From Pedobacter alluvionis (GTDB lineage: Bacteria; Bacteroidota; Bacteroidia; Sphingobacteriales; Sphingobacteriaceae), in assembly GCF_003664035.1 (NCBI RefSeq), contig NZ_RCCK01000011.1, positions 1,116,001 to 1,180,000 of the forward strand: DNA of 64,000 nucleotides, read 5' to 3'. This document shows positions 41,886 through 50,691 of this stretch, one piece after another; the stretch's first letter is position 1, and the number at the start of each line of letters is the position of its first letter. Made by a program: the position numbers and the translations under genes. Below the pieces are notes generated by a model, which saw only the letters and a program-made list of their open reading frames with translations, was not told the origin of the DNA and searched no databases.

Positions 41886-42569
41886 CCTAAAAATTATTGA
41901 TGTCCCAGAGAAATATCGGCTTATTAGTTCTTTTAACAGTGGGCTGTTAAAAAATTGCCCAATACCTAAAAATATTGCATTAGCACTTGTTCTATAGAGC
42001 CATTTGTTTTAAATTGTTGGTGCAATCCCTAAATCTTAAATCATTCCAAAAATTATTGATGTCCCAGAGAAATATCGGCTTATTAGTTCTTTTAACAGTG
42101 GGTTGTTAAAAAATTGCCCAATACCTAAAAGTATTGCATTAGCACTTGTTCTATAGAGCCATTTGTTTTAAATTGTTGGTGAAATCCCTAAATGTTAAAT
42201 CATTCCAAAAATTATTGGTATCCCAGATAAATATCTGGCTTATTAGTTCTTTTAACAGTGGGTTGTTGTAATTTACCTATTAACCTCAGTTCGATTAATA
42301 TTTATTCATACTAACTAATTTTAAGCCCGTGAAACTAAGCGCGATCGTCATGCTGAATTTATTTCAGCATCTTTATTGATAAATAGACCCTGAATTAAAT
42401 TCAGGGTGACGGCTATGAACGAAAAATGTCTGCAGTATGCCTTTAAAGGATATTAATAATCGAACTGGGGTTATTACCAAAAAATATTGCGTAAGCACTT
42501 GTTCTATAAAGCCATTTGTTTTAAATTGCTGGTGCAATTCATAAATATTAAATCATCCTAAAAATTATT
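41886..42569. repeat. 159-bp tandem repeat, third unit interrupted
   Basis: Two near-identical units (41886-42044 and 42045-42203) and a third split into 42204-42270 and 42474-42569. The period is exactly 159 bp (tgtcccagag at 41901 and 42060; variant at 42219). Units contain no ORF. The third is interrupted by the MITE-like element at 42281-42473. The 41740-42661 spacer, 922 bp, is otherwise non-coding. Confidence 0.85.
42281..42473. mobile_element. MITE-like element with terminal inverted repeats, copy 1
   Basis: 193 bp bounded by taacctcagttcgatta (left) and the reverse-complement-like taatcgaactggggtta (right). The interior holds the palindromic gctgaatttatttcagc and ccctgaattaaattcaggg. 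It lies within a unit of the 159-bp repeat. A related copy is at 59427-59587 in opposite orientation. No coding capacity, so it would depend on a transposase in trans. The TA at both ends could be a target duplication. Confidence 0.65.
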
Positions 42570-42570
42570 A

Positions 42571-42636
42571 ATGTCCAGTATGGACATTTCCTCGGTAGAA
42601 ATTGCAGACCGCAATTTTCGTTCCGTAGGAACGTTT
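42571..42636 (-). repeat. Right arm of the inverted repeat flanking the 159-bp array
   Basis: Contains atgtccagtatggacat (7-bp arms), ttgcagaccgcaa and cgttccgtaggaacg, all small palindromes in 66 bp directly upstream of the transposase ATG. Inverted partner of 41755-41825. Confidence 0.55.
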
Positions 42637-42661
42637 GATTATGATTTAAATTTAGAACGCT

Positions 42662-43123
42662 ATGCCGAATACCTATACCCAATTACATATTCAGTTTGTT
42701 TTTGCTGTTAAATTTCGTGCTTCATTAATTCGTCCGGAGTGGAAAGAAAGGCTATTAAAATATCTCACAGGAATATTTCAGGCCAATAACCATAAAATGA
42801 TACAGATTAACTGTATGCCCGATCACATTCATATTTTTATTGGCATGCGGCCACATCAGTCTATTTCTAGCCTGATCCAGAATGTAAGAACAGAAAGTTC
42901 TAAATGGATTAATGACCAGCGATTTTGTAAAACAAAATTTGCCTGGCAAGAAGGTTATGCTGCATTTTCATATTCGAAAAGCCATATTCAACAGGTCATC
43001 CAATACATTCAAAACCAGGAACAGCACCATAAAAAGGAGAGCTTTTTACAGGAGTACACCCATTTCTTAAAAACGTTTGAGATCGAATACGAAGAAAGAT
43101 ACATATTCAAAGAACCAGAATAA
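42662..43123 (+). mobile_element. IS200/IS605-type (RAYT-like) Y1 transposase gene
   Basis: 153 aa, intact. The HUH motif is in CMPDHIHIFIGM (about 57-68) and the catalytic Tyr region is FSYSKSHIQQVIQYIQNQ, with the single Tyr typical of Y1 transposases. Such proteins cut single-stranded DNA at hairpins. The palindrome-rich sequence upstream fits that. It resembles the REP-associated tyrosine transposases of Bacteroidota. Complete gene and probably functional. Confidence 0.85.
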
Positions 43124-43131
43124 TTTATTAT

Positions 43132-43139
43132 TATCTTTG
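43132..43139 (+). promoter_or_regulatory. -7 promoter box for the plsC-like gene
   Basis: TATCTTTG, perfect match, 20 nt before the ATG at 43160, just after the stop of the transposase gene. Confidence 0.55.
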
Positions 43140-43159
43140 CCACCTATTCAATTAACCAG

Positions 43160-43918
43160 ATGAGCAAGCTTTTCGGATATATTTTAAGCCCTATTTTTTA
43201 TATTTTCTTTGGATTAACACTTTGCATCTTCCATCCTATACAATGGCTTTGTTTTAAGCTTTTTGGATATAAAGCGCACAAGGTCTCTGTAGATATCCTT
43301 AATTTTTTTCTAACCTACTGCCAGATTTTCCTTTTTAATTCAATCAGTTTTAAAAACGAATATAAGCTACCAACAGATAGGCCGATTATTTTTGCCGCAA
43401 ACCACCAAAGTATGTACGATATACCTTCGTTAATTTGGTTCTTAAGGAAACACAGTGCAAAATTTATCTCTAAAATCGAGCTTACCAAAGGTATTCCATC
43501 CATATCCATTAACCTGCGCTTAGGCGGTGGGGCAAACATCAACCGGAAAGACAATAAGCAGGCCATCTCTGAAATCATAAAACTTGGCCGAAGAATGAAA
43601 GAAAATAACTGGAGTACTGTTATTTTCCCAGAGGGAACCCGGGCGAAAGATGGTCAATTGAAAACCTTTCAATTTGGAGGTATTGCTACCATATTAAAAG
43701 TAGTTCCTAATGCTTTGATCGTTCCGGTGTCCATAGAAAACTCATGGAAAATTGTCCGCTTTGGTATGTTTCCCCTAACCACAGGAAATGCCTTAAAATG
43801 GACCGTTTTAAAGCCGATAGAGCCTGGAATAAAAACAGCAAACGATATTACCTTAGAAGTAGAAAACGAAATCAGGAAAGTTTTGGGTCAGCCGATGGCA
43901 CAGCCTGCTACTTTATAA
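43160..43918 (+). CDS. plsC: 1-acyl-sn-glycerol-3-phosphate acyltransferase
   Basis: 252 aa. N-terminal hydrophobic segment, then the acyltransferase HX4D motif NHQSMYDIP (about 76-84) and the FPEGTRAKDGQLKTFQFGG block (~155-173). It makes phosphatidic acid from lysophosphatidic acid at the inner membrane. Length standard. Promoter box at 43132. The gene symbol is by family; paralogues could be lipid-A-related. Confidence 0.88.
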   Translation: MSKLFGYILSPIFYIFFGLTLCIFHPIQWLCFKLFGYKAHKVSVDILNFFLTYCQIFLFNSISFKNEYKLPTDRPIIFAANHQSMYDIPSLIWFLRKHSAKFISKIELTKGIPSISINLRLGGGANINRKDNKQAISEIIKLGRRMKENNWSTVIFPEGTRAKDGQLKTFQFGGIATILKVVPNALIVPVSIENSWKIVRFGMFPLTTGNALKWTVLKPIEPGIKTANDITLEVENEIRKVLGQPMAQPATL

Positions 43919-43982
43919 TTTTATTAATCTCATTAAGAATCCTTCGATTCCGACAACCATAGACAGATTTCCATAGAATGGT

Positions 43983-44064
43983 CGTCATCTCGACAGTAGC
44001 GCAGCGAAATGGAGAGATCTATCTAAACAGATCTCGACTGCGTTGCACTCCGCTCGAAATGACG
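43983..44064. repeat. Dispersed 'CGTCATCTCGAC' repeat
   Basis: Copy of a short element with near-inverted ends, cgtcatctcgac and gctcgaaatgacg, with the internal gtagcgcagcgaaatggagag shared with 60948-61061 and, more weakly, 29350-29450. Non-coding. It lies in the convergent spacer between plsC and the LytTR gene. Confidence 0.7.
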
Positions 44065-44162
44065 ATTTTTTGGTTAGGTATTTCTTATTTCTGTGAATCT
44101 GTGGCAACAAAATGGTTAATTGGTTAAACCGGTTAAGCGCTAAACGCCTAACGCCAATCACT

Positions 44163-44912
44163 CTAAATATTCTTATTTCCAATCACCCTGAAAAATTCAT
44201 CACGGTAAGTATCTCCAACCGGAATAATTTTTTGGTTGATGGTAATGCGGCTACGTTCGATACTTTCAATCTTATCAACCGCCACGATATAAGATTTATG
44301 CACCCGGATAAACTGGCTTTGAGGCAAAGCTTCCTCCATTTTTTTCATGCTCTGCAGGGTGATTACACGTTCATCCTTTGTAAAAATTGAAATGTAATCT
44401 TTTAAACCTTCTATGAATAAAATATCGTGCAGATAGATTTTTTGAATCTTATGTTCCGTTTTCACAAAAATATAATCCTGAACTGGATTTGGCGAGCCAG
44501 AAAATGGTGCTGGCGTAACAATCGGCTGGGCCACACTGGCAGGAGTTTCAACCGGTTTTACCTGATTGTGAACTTTTTCTACCGCTTTATAAAAACGGTC
44601 GAATGCAATTGGCTTTAACAGGTAATCCGAAACATTCAGGTCGTAACTTTCTAAAGCATACTGTGGGTAAGCAGTAGTTAATATATAGTGGCATTTATTA
44701 CCGGCAATTTTTAAAAACTGGATTCCGGTTAACTCAGGCATCTGAATATCTAAAAATACCAGATCAATCCCTCCTCCCTGGACAATCTGCAAGGCTTCAA
44801 TAGGGTTTTCACACCTTTTAACCATGGTTAAAAAAGGTACTTTCGAAATATAATCCTGTAAAATATCAAGCGCTAGTGGCTCATCATCAACAACAATACA
44901 GTTTAGGTTCAT
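44163..44912 (-). CDS. LytTR-family response regulator
   Basis: 249 aa. Receiver domain at 3-115 (VVDDEP, phospho-acceptor Asp55 in VFLDIQMPE, Lys in LLKPI). A Pro/Ala-rich linker follows, then a LytTR DNA-binding domain from about 150 (YIFVKTEHKIQKIYLHDILFIEGLKDYISIF, then FIRVHKSYIVAVDKIESIE). LytTR proteins bind spaced direct repeats; matching repeats occur at 46098-46159. Partner of the LytS-type kinase encoded upstream. Confidence 0.93.
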   Translation of the reverse strand: MNLNCIVVDDEPLALDILQDYISKVPFLTMVKRCENPIEALQIVQGGGIDLVFLDIQMPELTGIQFLKIAGNKCHYILTTAYPQYALESYDLNVSDYLLKPIAFDRFYKAVEKVHNQVKPVETPASVAQPIVTPAPFSGSPNPVQDYIFVKTEHKIQKIYLHDILFIEGLKDYISIFTKDERVITLQSMKKMEEALPQSQFIRVHKSYIVAVDKIESIERSRITINQKIIPVGDTYRDEFFRVIGNKNI

Positions 44913-44965
44913 TTTAGGTTATTATTTTAATTAATGATTTAATCCGGGTAAGGTTAGTTACCGGA

Positions 44966-45997
44966 TTATATGTCAATCATCAGTTCGCAGGTATAATGGG
45001 TAGCCGAATTTACAACATTTAATTTATATCTATCAGGATAAACCAATTGTAATCGTCGTTCTACATTCGTTAAACCAACTCCACCCTGTGCATCTTTATT
45101 CTGCTGGTTCTTTTTGTTCAATACACTAAAATGCAAAATTTTCTGATTGGCAATAATATTGATTTTTACAGGTTCAGCCGGATCGGTTACCACACCATGT
45201 TTAAATGCATTTTCCACAAACGAAATCAACATTAAAGGAACGATTTTTTGATTATCAATTTCGCCGTTTAAGGTAAGCTCAATATAGGCACCATCTTTAA
45301 ACCTTATTTTTTGCAGTTCAATATAACTTGTTAAATAATCGACCTCCTTGCTTAACGCTACGGTTGGTGTATTGCTTTCATAGATCATGTAACGCATAAT
45401 TTCAGAAAGCTTCATAATCGCATCGGCTGTTTTATCCGATTTTTGATAGGCAAGCGAATAGATATTATTAAGCGAGTTGAAAAGAAAATGTGGGTTTAAC
45501 TGCGACTTTAAAAACTGAAGCTCCATCTCGCGGCGTTCACTTTCTAAGTTGCGCTGAATTCTTTCGCTTGCAAACCAATCAATAGTGAATTTAATTATAC
45601 AGCTCGAAACCAGGAAAAAACCAATTATAAAAACCGTGTTGATAGCAAAATTATTAACAGACATATTATGGCTTTTGCCATCGAAGGTATAACGAAGCAT
45701 CTCTTCGGGATTTAAAACAGCGATAACAGTTTTAACAAATGTTGCGACAACAATTAAAAGAACAAATGACAGGACATATAACCAGTACTTTTTTCTCTTT
45801 TTGATCAGTGATGGGATCAGAAAAATATAATTGATATAAAATACAGAAACATTAACGATGCCAAAAACAAAATACGACAGAAAGTAGTCTTTCATGGTAT
45901 GCTTTTCACTCCCCATCATAGATATAACTATAATTAGAAGGCATATAAATCCCCAAAAAATAGCATGTAATATTAAAGGTCCCCTACTTTGTTTCAT
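44966..45997 (-). CDS. LytS-type sensor histidine kinase
   Basis: 343 aa from the ATG at 45997; the frame extends to 46141, but that part covers the LytTR-type repeats and is not conserved-looking. Four predicted membrane helices in the first half. His-kinase domain (PF06580 type) with LKSQLNPHFLFNSLNNIYSLA (phosphoacceptor His), then an ATPase end with LMLISFVENAFKHG and GVGLTNVERRL. It phosphorylates the LytTR regulator that follows. Confidence 0.9.
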   Translation of the reverse strand: MKQSRGPLILHAIFWGFICLLIIVISMMGSEKHTMKDYFLSYFVFGIVNVSVFYINYIFLIPSLIKKRKKYWLYVLSFVLLIVVATFVKTVIAVLNPEEMLRYTFDGKSHNMSVNNFAINTVFIIGFFLVSSCIIKFTIDWFASERIQRNLESERREMELQFLKSQLNPHFLFNSLNNIYSLAYQKSDKTADAIMKLSEIMRYMIYESNTPTVALSKEVDYLTSYIELQKIRFKDGAYIELTLNGEIDNQKIVPLMLISFVENAFKHGVVTDPAEPVKINIIANQKILHFSVLNKKNQQNKDAQGGVGLTNVERRLQLVYPDRYKLNVVNSATHYTCELMIDI

Positions 45998-46097
45998 TCG
46001 ATATCTATTAAATTGTAATGAATGCCAATATACATTAACAAACAGCATATCATTCAAGCCACAAAATAAATAAAGTTTTATCGATTTACTTACACAA

Positions 46098-46159
46098 TCT
46101 ACCAACGGGCATTTTTTTTCTACGAACGGCCCAATAGGCAATTTTTATCGACAAACGCC
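46098..46159 (-). promoter_or_regulatory. Three direct repeats, candidate LytTR binding sites
   Basis: On the minus strand three copies of a 12-bp motif of the form (G)sCGTTnGTmGA: ggcgtttgtcga (46148-46159), gccgttcgtaga (46119-46130) and cccgttggtaga (46098-46109). Starts are 29 and 21 bp apart, the 21 bp matching two helical turns. They sit between the LytS gene and the divergent peptide/ABC genes, so the regulator probably controls both directions. Confidence 0.6.
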
Positions 46160-46257
46160 AAAAATGTCCGTTGATCTAGAATCTTGAACACTTGGTATAA
46201 TAGATTTTAGCAGGTTGTTTTTCTTGAGTTTCTTTGAATCATCAAAACGAAAACAAA

Positions 46258-46515
46258 ATGGAAACATCATCAGCAATCAACTTCAAAAATCAAACAGTAA
46301 TTACTAATGGTCTTTTCGCAACCTCTCAAATAAAACTATCAATCATGAAAAAGCTAGCAAACACATCGCCATTTTTACTTTTATTATTACCTGTATTTAT
46401 GATGATTATTTTAACGCTTACCGTTAACACCAATCAGAATGATGCTGAAATAGCTGTAAAAACAACAAAAACATCTGGTTCTATTGTGAAACAGGCAACT
46501 GCTATTTTCAAATAG
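46258..46515 (+). CDS. Small membrane protein upstream of ABC exporter
   Basis: 85 aa from the ATG at 46258; a downstream ATG at 46345 (56 aa product starting MKKLANTS) is the main alternative. One membrane helix (SPFLLLLLPVFMMIILTL). The N-terminal half is Asn/Thr/Ser-rich if the longer form is used. It lies 5 bp upstream of the ABC ATPase gene. Role unknown; not a typical lantibiotic precursor. Confidence 0.55.
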   Translation: METSSAINFKNQTVITNGLFATSQIKLSIMKKLANTSPFLLLLLPVFMMIILTLTVNTNQNDAEIAVKTTKTSGSIVKQATAIFK

Positions 46516-46520
46516 AAATA

Positions 46521-47429
46521 ATGAGTGATTACGCTATCGAAACCGTAGGTCTGAACTTTAACTTTGGCAACCAGGCTATAGTAAAAGATTTGTCGTTACA
46601 AGTACCAAAAGGGAGCATATATGGCTTTTTAGGCCCGAACGGGGCTGGCAAAACAACCACCATAAAAATCCTGTTGAACCTGCTGAAGTCGCCATCCGAT
46701 CAGGTATTTATATTTGGTAAGGAAATAAACAGTAATCGCATCGCGATTCTTAAACGCATAGGTGCTTTGGTTGAACAACCAGCCATTTATGGTCATTTAA
46801 CAGGAAAAGAAAACCTGGTTAACCGTTGTATCCTGTTAGGCATTAAAAAAGCAAAAGCTGATGAAATGCTATCGCTAGTGGGCTTGGCAGAAGCCGCAAA
46901 TAAAAAAGCCAGCAAATATTCGTTGGGCATGAAACAGCGGCTAGGCATTGCGCAGGCACTAATTTCAGATCCTGAATTACTTCTATTGGATGAACCTACC
47001 AATGGTTTAGATCCAAATGGCATTATTGAGGTTCGGAACCTGATGATCGATTTAGCTACAAAACACCAAAAAACAATACTCGTTTCAAGCCATTTATTGG
47101 CCGAAATAGAAAGAATAGCAACCCATGTTGGCATTATAAACAAAGGTCAATTATTATTTCAGGGCACGATTAACGAACTTCATCTACTCAGCAAACCGAT
47201 GCTCCAAATCGAGGTCGATAATATCGAAAGTGCAAGCACCTTTTTAACAAATTCGGGTTATGAAATTGTGGCAAAAACAGATAAGATGATCACCCTGCCG
47301 TATGCCTCATCACAAAAAAGTGGAGAACTAAACACATTACTGATCCAAAATGGTTTTATGGTGAGCAGTCTTTATCAGCAACGAAAAGATCTGGAAAATT
47401 TATTCCTGGATATTACTAAAACAAACTAA
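46521..47429 (+). CDS. ABC transporter ATP-binding protein
   Basis: 302 aa. Walker A GPNGAGKTTT (about 38-47), signature YSLGMKQRLGIAQAL (~135-149), Walker B LLLLDEPTNGLDP and the switch His in VSSHLLAEIERIA. The C-terminal ~85 residues are an extra domain, as in bacitracin/lantibiotic-resistance exporters of the BcrA type. It pairs with the permease 1 bp downstream. Confidence 0.94.
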   Translation: MSDYAIETVGLNFNFGNQAIVKDLSLQVPKGSIYGFLGPNGAGKTTTIKILLNLLKSPSDQVFIFGKEINSNRIAILKRIGALVEQPAIYGHLTGKENLVNRCILLGIKKAKADEMLSLVGLAEAANKKASKYSLGMKQRLGIAQALISDPELLLLDEPTNGLDPNGIIEVRNLMIDLATKHQKTILVSSHLLAEIERIATHVGIINKGQLLFQGTINELHLLSKPMLQIEVDNIESASTFLTNSGYEIVAKTDKMITLPYASSQKSGELNTLLIQNGFMVSSLYQQRKDLENLFLDITKTN

Positions 47430-47430
47430 C

Positions 47431-48228
47431 ATGCACGCTCTTTATATTTCTTTAGTATCAGAATTTTACAAATCCCGAAAAACTTTAGCTTTCTGGGCAG
47501 CCATATTATTACCTATTATTATTTGCGGCTTAATCAGCTTTGGCTTTTATTACGATGCTGAAAAAATCATCGCCAACCATTATCCTCCAATGCTCTTATG
47601 GGCACATTATAGCGGTGCAGCACTTGGCGTAATGGGATTTTTGATCATGCCCTTTTATGTCATATTCATGGCCTTTTCAGTCAATAATATTGAACATAAA
47701 AACGATACCTGGAAAATGTTATTTGCCCAACCCTTAAATAAATTTTCGATTTATGCGGCAAAATACCTGTATGCAGTATTGTTAATATTTATCTGCTTAT
47801 TCTTATTTGCTACACTTACCTACACATTTGGCCACTTATTACAGGTATTAATCCCTAAATTTAATTTTAATCAATACAACCCATCAAATATTCTGATTAA
47901 CTCCTACGCTAAATTATTCTTAGCTTCTCTAGGGATTTTATCGCTACAGTTTATATTAAGTTTGTTATGGAGCGATTTCCTTAAACCAATGGGCATTGGT
48001 TTTGTTGGCACCATTATGGGAATTATTACTGCAAATGTAGGCTGGAAATATGCCTACCTTATCCCCTATTCGCTACCAACACTGGCTTTAAGAATAACGA
48101 AAGTAAAAAAAGGTGCTGATCCATTAGCTTTCCCTGTTTTTACGCAAGAAATATGGACAAGTTTAATTTATGCGGCGGTTCTTTTCATCGTTGGCTATTT
48201 TATCGTAACCAAAAAGAGCATAAAGTAA
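47431..48228 (+). CDS. ABC transporter permease, ABC-2 type
   Basis: 265 aa with six predicted membrane helices. It matches the lantibiotic-immunity/ABC-2 permease layout (FYKSRKTLAFWAAILLPIIICGL at the N-terminus, ENDTWKM-like loop HKNDTWKMLFAQPLNKF). With the ATPase gene it forms an exporter or immunity system regulated by the divergent LytTR pair. A long hairpin terminator-like structure follows at 48287. Confidence 0.88.
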   Translation: MHALYISLVSEFYKSRKTLAFWAAILLPIIICGLISFGFYYDAEKIIANHYPPMLLWAHYSGAALGVMGFLIMPFYVIFMAFSVNNIEHKNDTWKMLFAQPLNKFSIYAAKYLYAVLLIFICLFLFATLTYTFGHLLQVLIPKFNFNQYNPSNILINSYAKLFLASLGILSLQFILSLLWSDFLKPMGIGFVGTIMGIITANVGWKYAYLIPYSLPTLALRITKVKKGADPLAFPVFTQEIWTSLIYAAVLFIVGYFIVTKKSIK

Positions 48229-48286
48229 TCCCGCTTAAATCATCAACAGAATTCAAAGTATATCCGAATAAACATACCTACAATCA

Positions 48287-48327
48287 AAAGCCTGCTAATT
48301 TGACTTTAGTATCAAATAGCAGGCTTT
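48287..48327. terminator. Hairpin between ABC permease and solo LuxR gene
   Basis: Stem aaagcctgcta (48287-48297) with tagcaggcttt (48317-48327), extended by atttga/tcaaat inside. No strong T-run on the plus strand, but a good stable end between convergent genes. Confidence 0.6.
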
Positions 48328-48364
48328 GCTGTTTAGAATGAGAGGTTATACGTATCTTTAACTC

Positions 48365-48595
48365 TTATAGAGATAATATTCTTTCTTTGAATGCCCAGAC
48401 AATTAACTGATAAGAATTTTTAAGGTCGAGCTTTCTTACCATGTTTCTTCTGTGCGTATTAACCGTATGCTCGCTAATAAAAAGCATTGAGCCAATTTCT
48501 TTACTGTTGTAGCCCATTGATAACAGGTGTACAATTTCGACTTCCCTTTCGCTAATCGAATTATGATTTTCCTGCAATAGGGTATTATTTATCAT
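48365..48595 (-). CDS. Stand-alone LuxR-type HTH protein
   Basis: 76 aa consisting almost only of a GerE/LuxR HTH domain (ISEREVEIVHLLSMGYNSKEIGSMLFISEHTVNTHRRNMVRKL). No receiver domain and no evidence of an upstream one in frame, so it is a natural short form or a truncated response regulator. It may compete for or modulate sites of the nearby NarL-type regulator at 50692. Confidence 0.8.
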   Translation of the reverse strand: MINNTLLQENHNSISEREVEIVHLLSMGYNSKEIGSMLFISEHTVNTHRRNMVRKLDLKNSYQLIVWAFKERILSL

Positions 48596-48890
48596 TTTGA
48601 GAGAGTTTAATGGTTAATTTTTCTAATAATCAAGTTTTATTAAAAAACAGACTTATTCTTACATCAGTTCAAATTGTTTGTTTTAATGAAATAGACGGCA
48701 TTTATTTTACAATCACAAAATAGTCAGTTGTTATTGTATACCAAAATTAGTGTCAGAGGCCTATTTGATGTTAGCGCAAAACGCCCTAAATAGAAAGGTG
48801 TTTTTACGGTATTTAATTGTAAATACTTCTTGATAGATCGTTTATTATTGTCGATTTTTAGGCTTTTTACAAACAAACTCTTCAAATTTT
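48596..48890. other. Intergenic region, 295 bp
   Basis: AT-rich spacer between the divergent solo LuxR gene and the 129 aa gene. No convincing promoter box or repeat was found. Confidence 0.4.
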
Positions 48891-49280
48891 ATGAACAAAG
48901 AATTAAATATGGAACCTATCGATCCGAAGGTTGCAAAGGCTATGGTTGTTGCCTATGCCAAAGACGGGATGACCGCTACAGAATCTTACACAAAGGCAGT
49001 ATGGTTTCCCGCTGAGCAGATTTTAGAAATCGCAAAATCAATGAGTGAAGGCAAATATGATGGCTTAAGAATCTATTTCGCACAATATTTAGAAGGAGCA
49101 ATCGAAGGTGTTCCTAAATCTTATGAAGGCAGAAATACTTTATTGTTGGTACCAACTACACCAGGCGTGGGTAATGGAGATGGCACTGGAAACAGTGAAG
49201 AATACCATAAAGATGATTTGAGCAATATTGAAAACAGGGGTGCTGCATGCCCGGACATGTGTGAAGGAACAAGTTTATAA
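48891..49280 (+). CDS. Hypothetical protein before a two-component module
   Basis: 129 aa, soluble; alternative start at 48909 (MEPIDPK). A recognisable block is AVWFPAEQILEIAKSMSEGKYDGLRIYFAQYLEG, a pattern I have seen in small Bacteroidota proteins but cannot assign. The C-terminus is Gly/Asn/Thr-rich with two Cys. It ends 3 bp before the membrane protein gene, so it is part of the operon. Confidence 0.65.
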   Translation: MNKELNMEPIDPKVAKAMVVAYAKDGMTATESYTKAVWFPAEQILEIAKSMSEGKYDGLRIYFAQYLEGAIEGVPKSYEGRNTLLLVPTTPGVGNGDGTGNSEEYHKDDLSNIENRGAACPDMCEGTSL

Positions 49281-49283
49281 AGA

Positions 49284-49931
49284 ATGAGGTATGTATCACC
49301 CATAGTTATATCGGAGATTATCTGTTTAACCAGCGCAATCTTGTTAGTTTGGAAAGACAGGAAGGTTTTTTGGAAGGTAATCACCTGCTACATTGCTATT
49401 GCTTTGGGTACAGAACTTTATGCTATTTATCTTGCTTCGAAACACATACACAATTTATGGCTTTTCAATATTTTTTTAATATTCGAAAGCAGTACCATTT
49501 TATATGGCCTTTATTGTTGTTTAAAAGAATACACCAGCCCGAAATCTATTTTTTTTATAGGTTCGGGCGTGGTTTATCTTACCTATTTTATTTTTTTTTT
49601 TACGCATTCTTTTACCGATGCAAATACGCTTACCATTAGCGTAATGTCTGTATTTTTTACCCTTTATTGCCTCTACTATTATTACCTATTGTTAAAAGAT
49701 GAAAACTTTATCAATATCAAAACCCATCCTGAGTTTTGGTGGGTAACAGGTGTACTGTTTTATTATTTCGGAAGCACCATGTCGAATATTTTTGACGGCT
49801 TATTCACAATAAAAATTATAGGTGTTGCAACATTAAGATATTGTATTTACGTATTGTTAAACCTTATTTTATATAGCCTTTGGGTATATTCGTTTATATG
49901 CAGAATGAAACAACGAAAATTGCACTCTTAG
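49284..49931 (+). CDS. Multi-pass membrane protein, paralogue of 10551-11207
   Basis: 215 aa with about seven helices. It shares size, helix layout and the PEFWWVTGVLFYYF motif with the protein at 10551. Its final 34 bp overlap the kinase frame that follows. Since the kinase has a single N-terminal helix, this protein is the candidate sensor. The same three-gene order occurs twice in the window, which indicates a defined module. Confidence 0.75.
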   Translation: MRYVSPIVISEIICLTSAILLVWKDRKVFWKVITCYIAIALGTELYAIYLASKHIHNLWLFNIFLIFESSTILYGLYCCLKEYTSPKSIFFIGSGVVYLTYFIFFFTHSFTDANTLTISVMSVFFTLYCLYYYYLLLKDENFINIKTHPEFWWVTGVLFYYFGSTMSNIFDGLFTIKIIGVATLRYCIYVLLNLILYSLWVYSFICRMKQRKLHS

Positions 49932-50689
49932 TTGCTGTTTCCACATTGGTATTCTTAATGATGCCGGTATTTTTGATTTTATATATCAGATCTTATAACC
50001 GGCATAAAAAGAACCATTTTTTGGAAAAACAGCATATGCAGCAAAAATTTGAGTCCGAAATGCTTCAAACCCGCATTGAAGTACAAGATCAAACAATGCA
50101 AAGTATAGCAACAGAATTACATGATAATGTTGGCCAGTTGCTCAGTCTTACCACACTCACCTTAAACTCTATAAATTTAAATGATGGGGAAAAGGCCAAA
50201 AATAAAATCGATAATTCACTAACACTAGTTAGTAACTCCATCAAAGAATTAAGAGAGCTGGCCAAGCTCTTACATGGAGAGCAACTGGTAGAAAATGGCA
50301 TTGGCCATGCGATAGATCAGGAAATTAACTGGCTTAATAAAGCAGGAACATATCAACTAAAAGTTAATAACCAGTTGGTAGATCTTCAGATCACATCTCC
50401 TGATAAGGATCTGATCATTCTTCGTTTATTGCAGGAAATTATCAATAATATTATAAAGCATGCCCAGGCAAAATATATACAAATCGATTCTTATCTCGAT
50501 AATGGTGCTTTACATTTAAAGGTGAGTGAGGATGGTATAGGCTTTGATCCAGATATGATTAAAGCCAAAAAATCGGGAATGGGGCTAAATTCAATTTATA
50601 AAAGAATTGAGATGATCAATGGAAAATTAGCACTAAATTCGGTGCCTGGCGAAGGCACGTCTATTTCAATTGAAATCCCCTACCCTTAA
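49898..50689 (+). CDS. Sensor histidine kinase, HisKA_3 type (second module)
   Basis: 263 aa from the ATG at 49898 (a TTG at 49880 would add 6 residues). One membrane helix, then HisKA_3 box MQSIATELHDNVGQLLSL (His75) and ATPase domain with LLQEIINNIIKHAQAKYI, SEDGIGFDPDMI and GMGLNSIYKRIEMI. All catalytic motifs present. 2 bp before the response regulator. Confidence 0.9.
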   Translation: MQNETTKIALLVAVSTLVFLMMPVFLILYIRSYNRHKKNHFLEKQHMQQKFESEMLQTRIEVQDQTMQSIATELHDNVGQLLSLTTLTLNSINLNDGEKAKNKIDNSLTLVSNSIKELRELAKLLHGEQLVENGIGHAIDQEINWLNKAGTYQLKVNNQLVDLQITSPDKDLIILRLLQEIINNIIKHAQAKYIQIDSYLDNGALHLKVSEDGIGFDPDMIKAKKSGMGLNSIYKRIEMINGKLALNSVPGEGTSISIEIPYP

Positions 50690-50691
50690 TT

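Noticed and set aside
41886..42569. CRISPR array suspected from direct repeats
   Set aside because: Units are 159 bp with no spacers, there are only three, and no cas genes occur nearby.
44966..46141. Longer N-terminus of the LytS-type kinase starting at 46141
   Set aside because: The extra 48 codons cover the direct repeats at 46098-46130 and add a non-membrane stretch; the ATG at 45997 gives a normal protein.
46258..46515. Lantibiotic or class II bacteriocin precursor
   Set aside because: No Gly-Gly leader, no Cys-rich core and no modification enzyme; the hydrophobic helix fits a membrane protein better.
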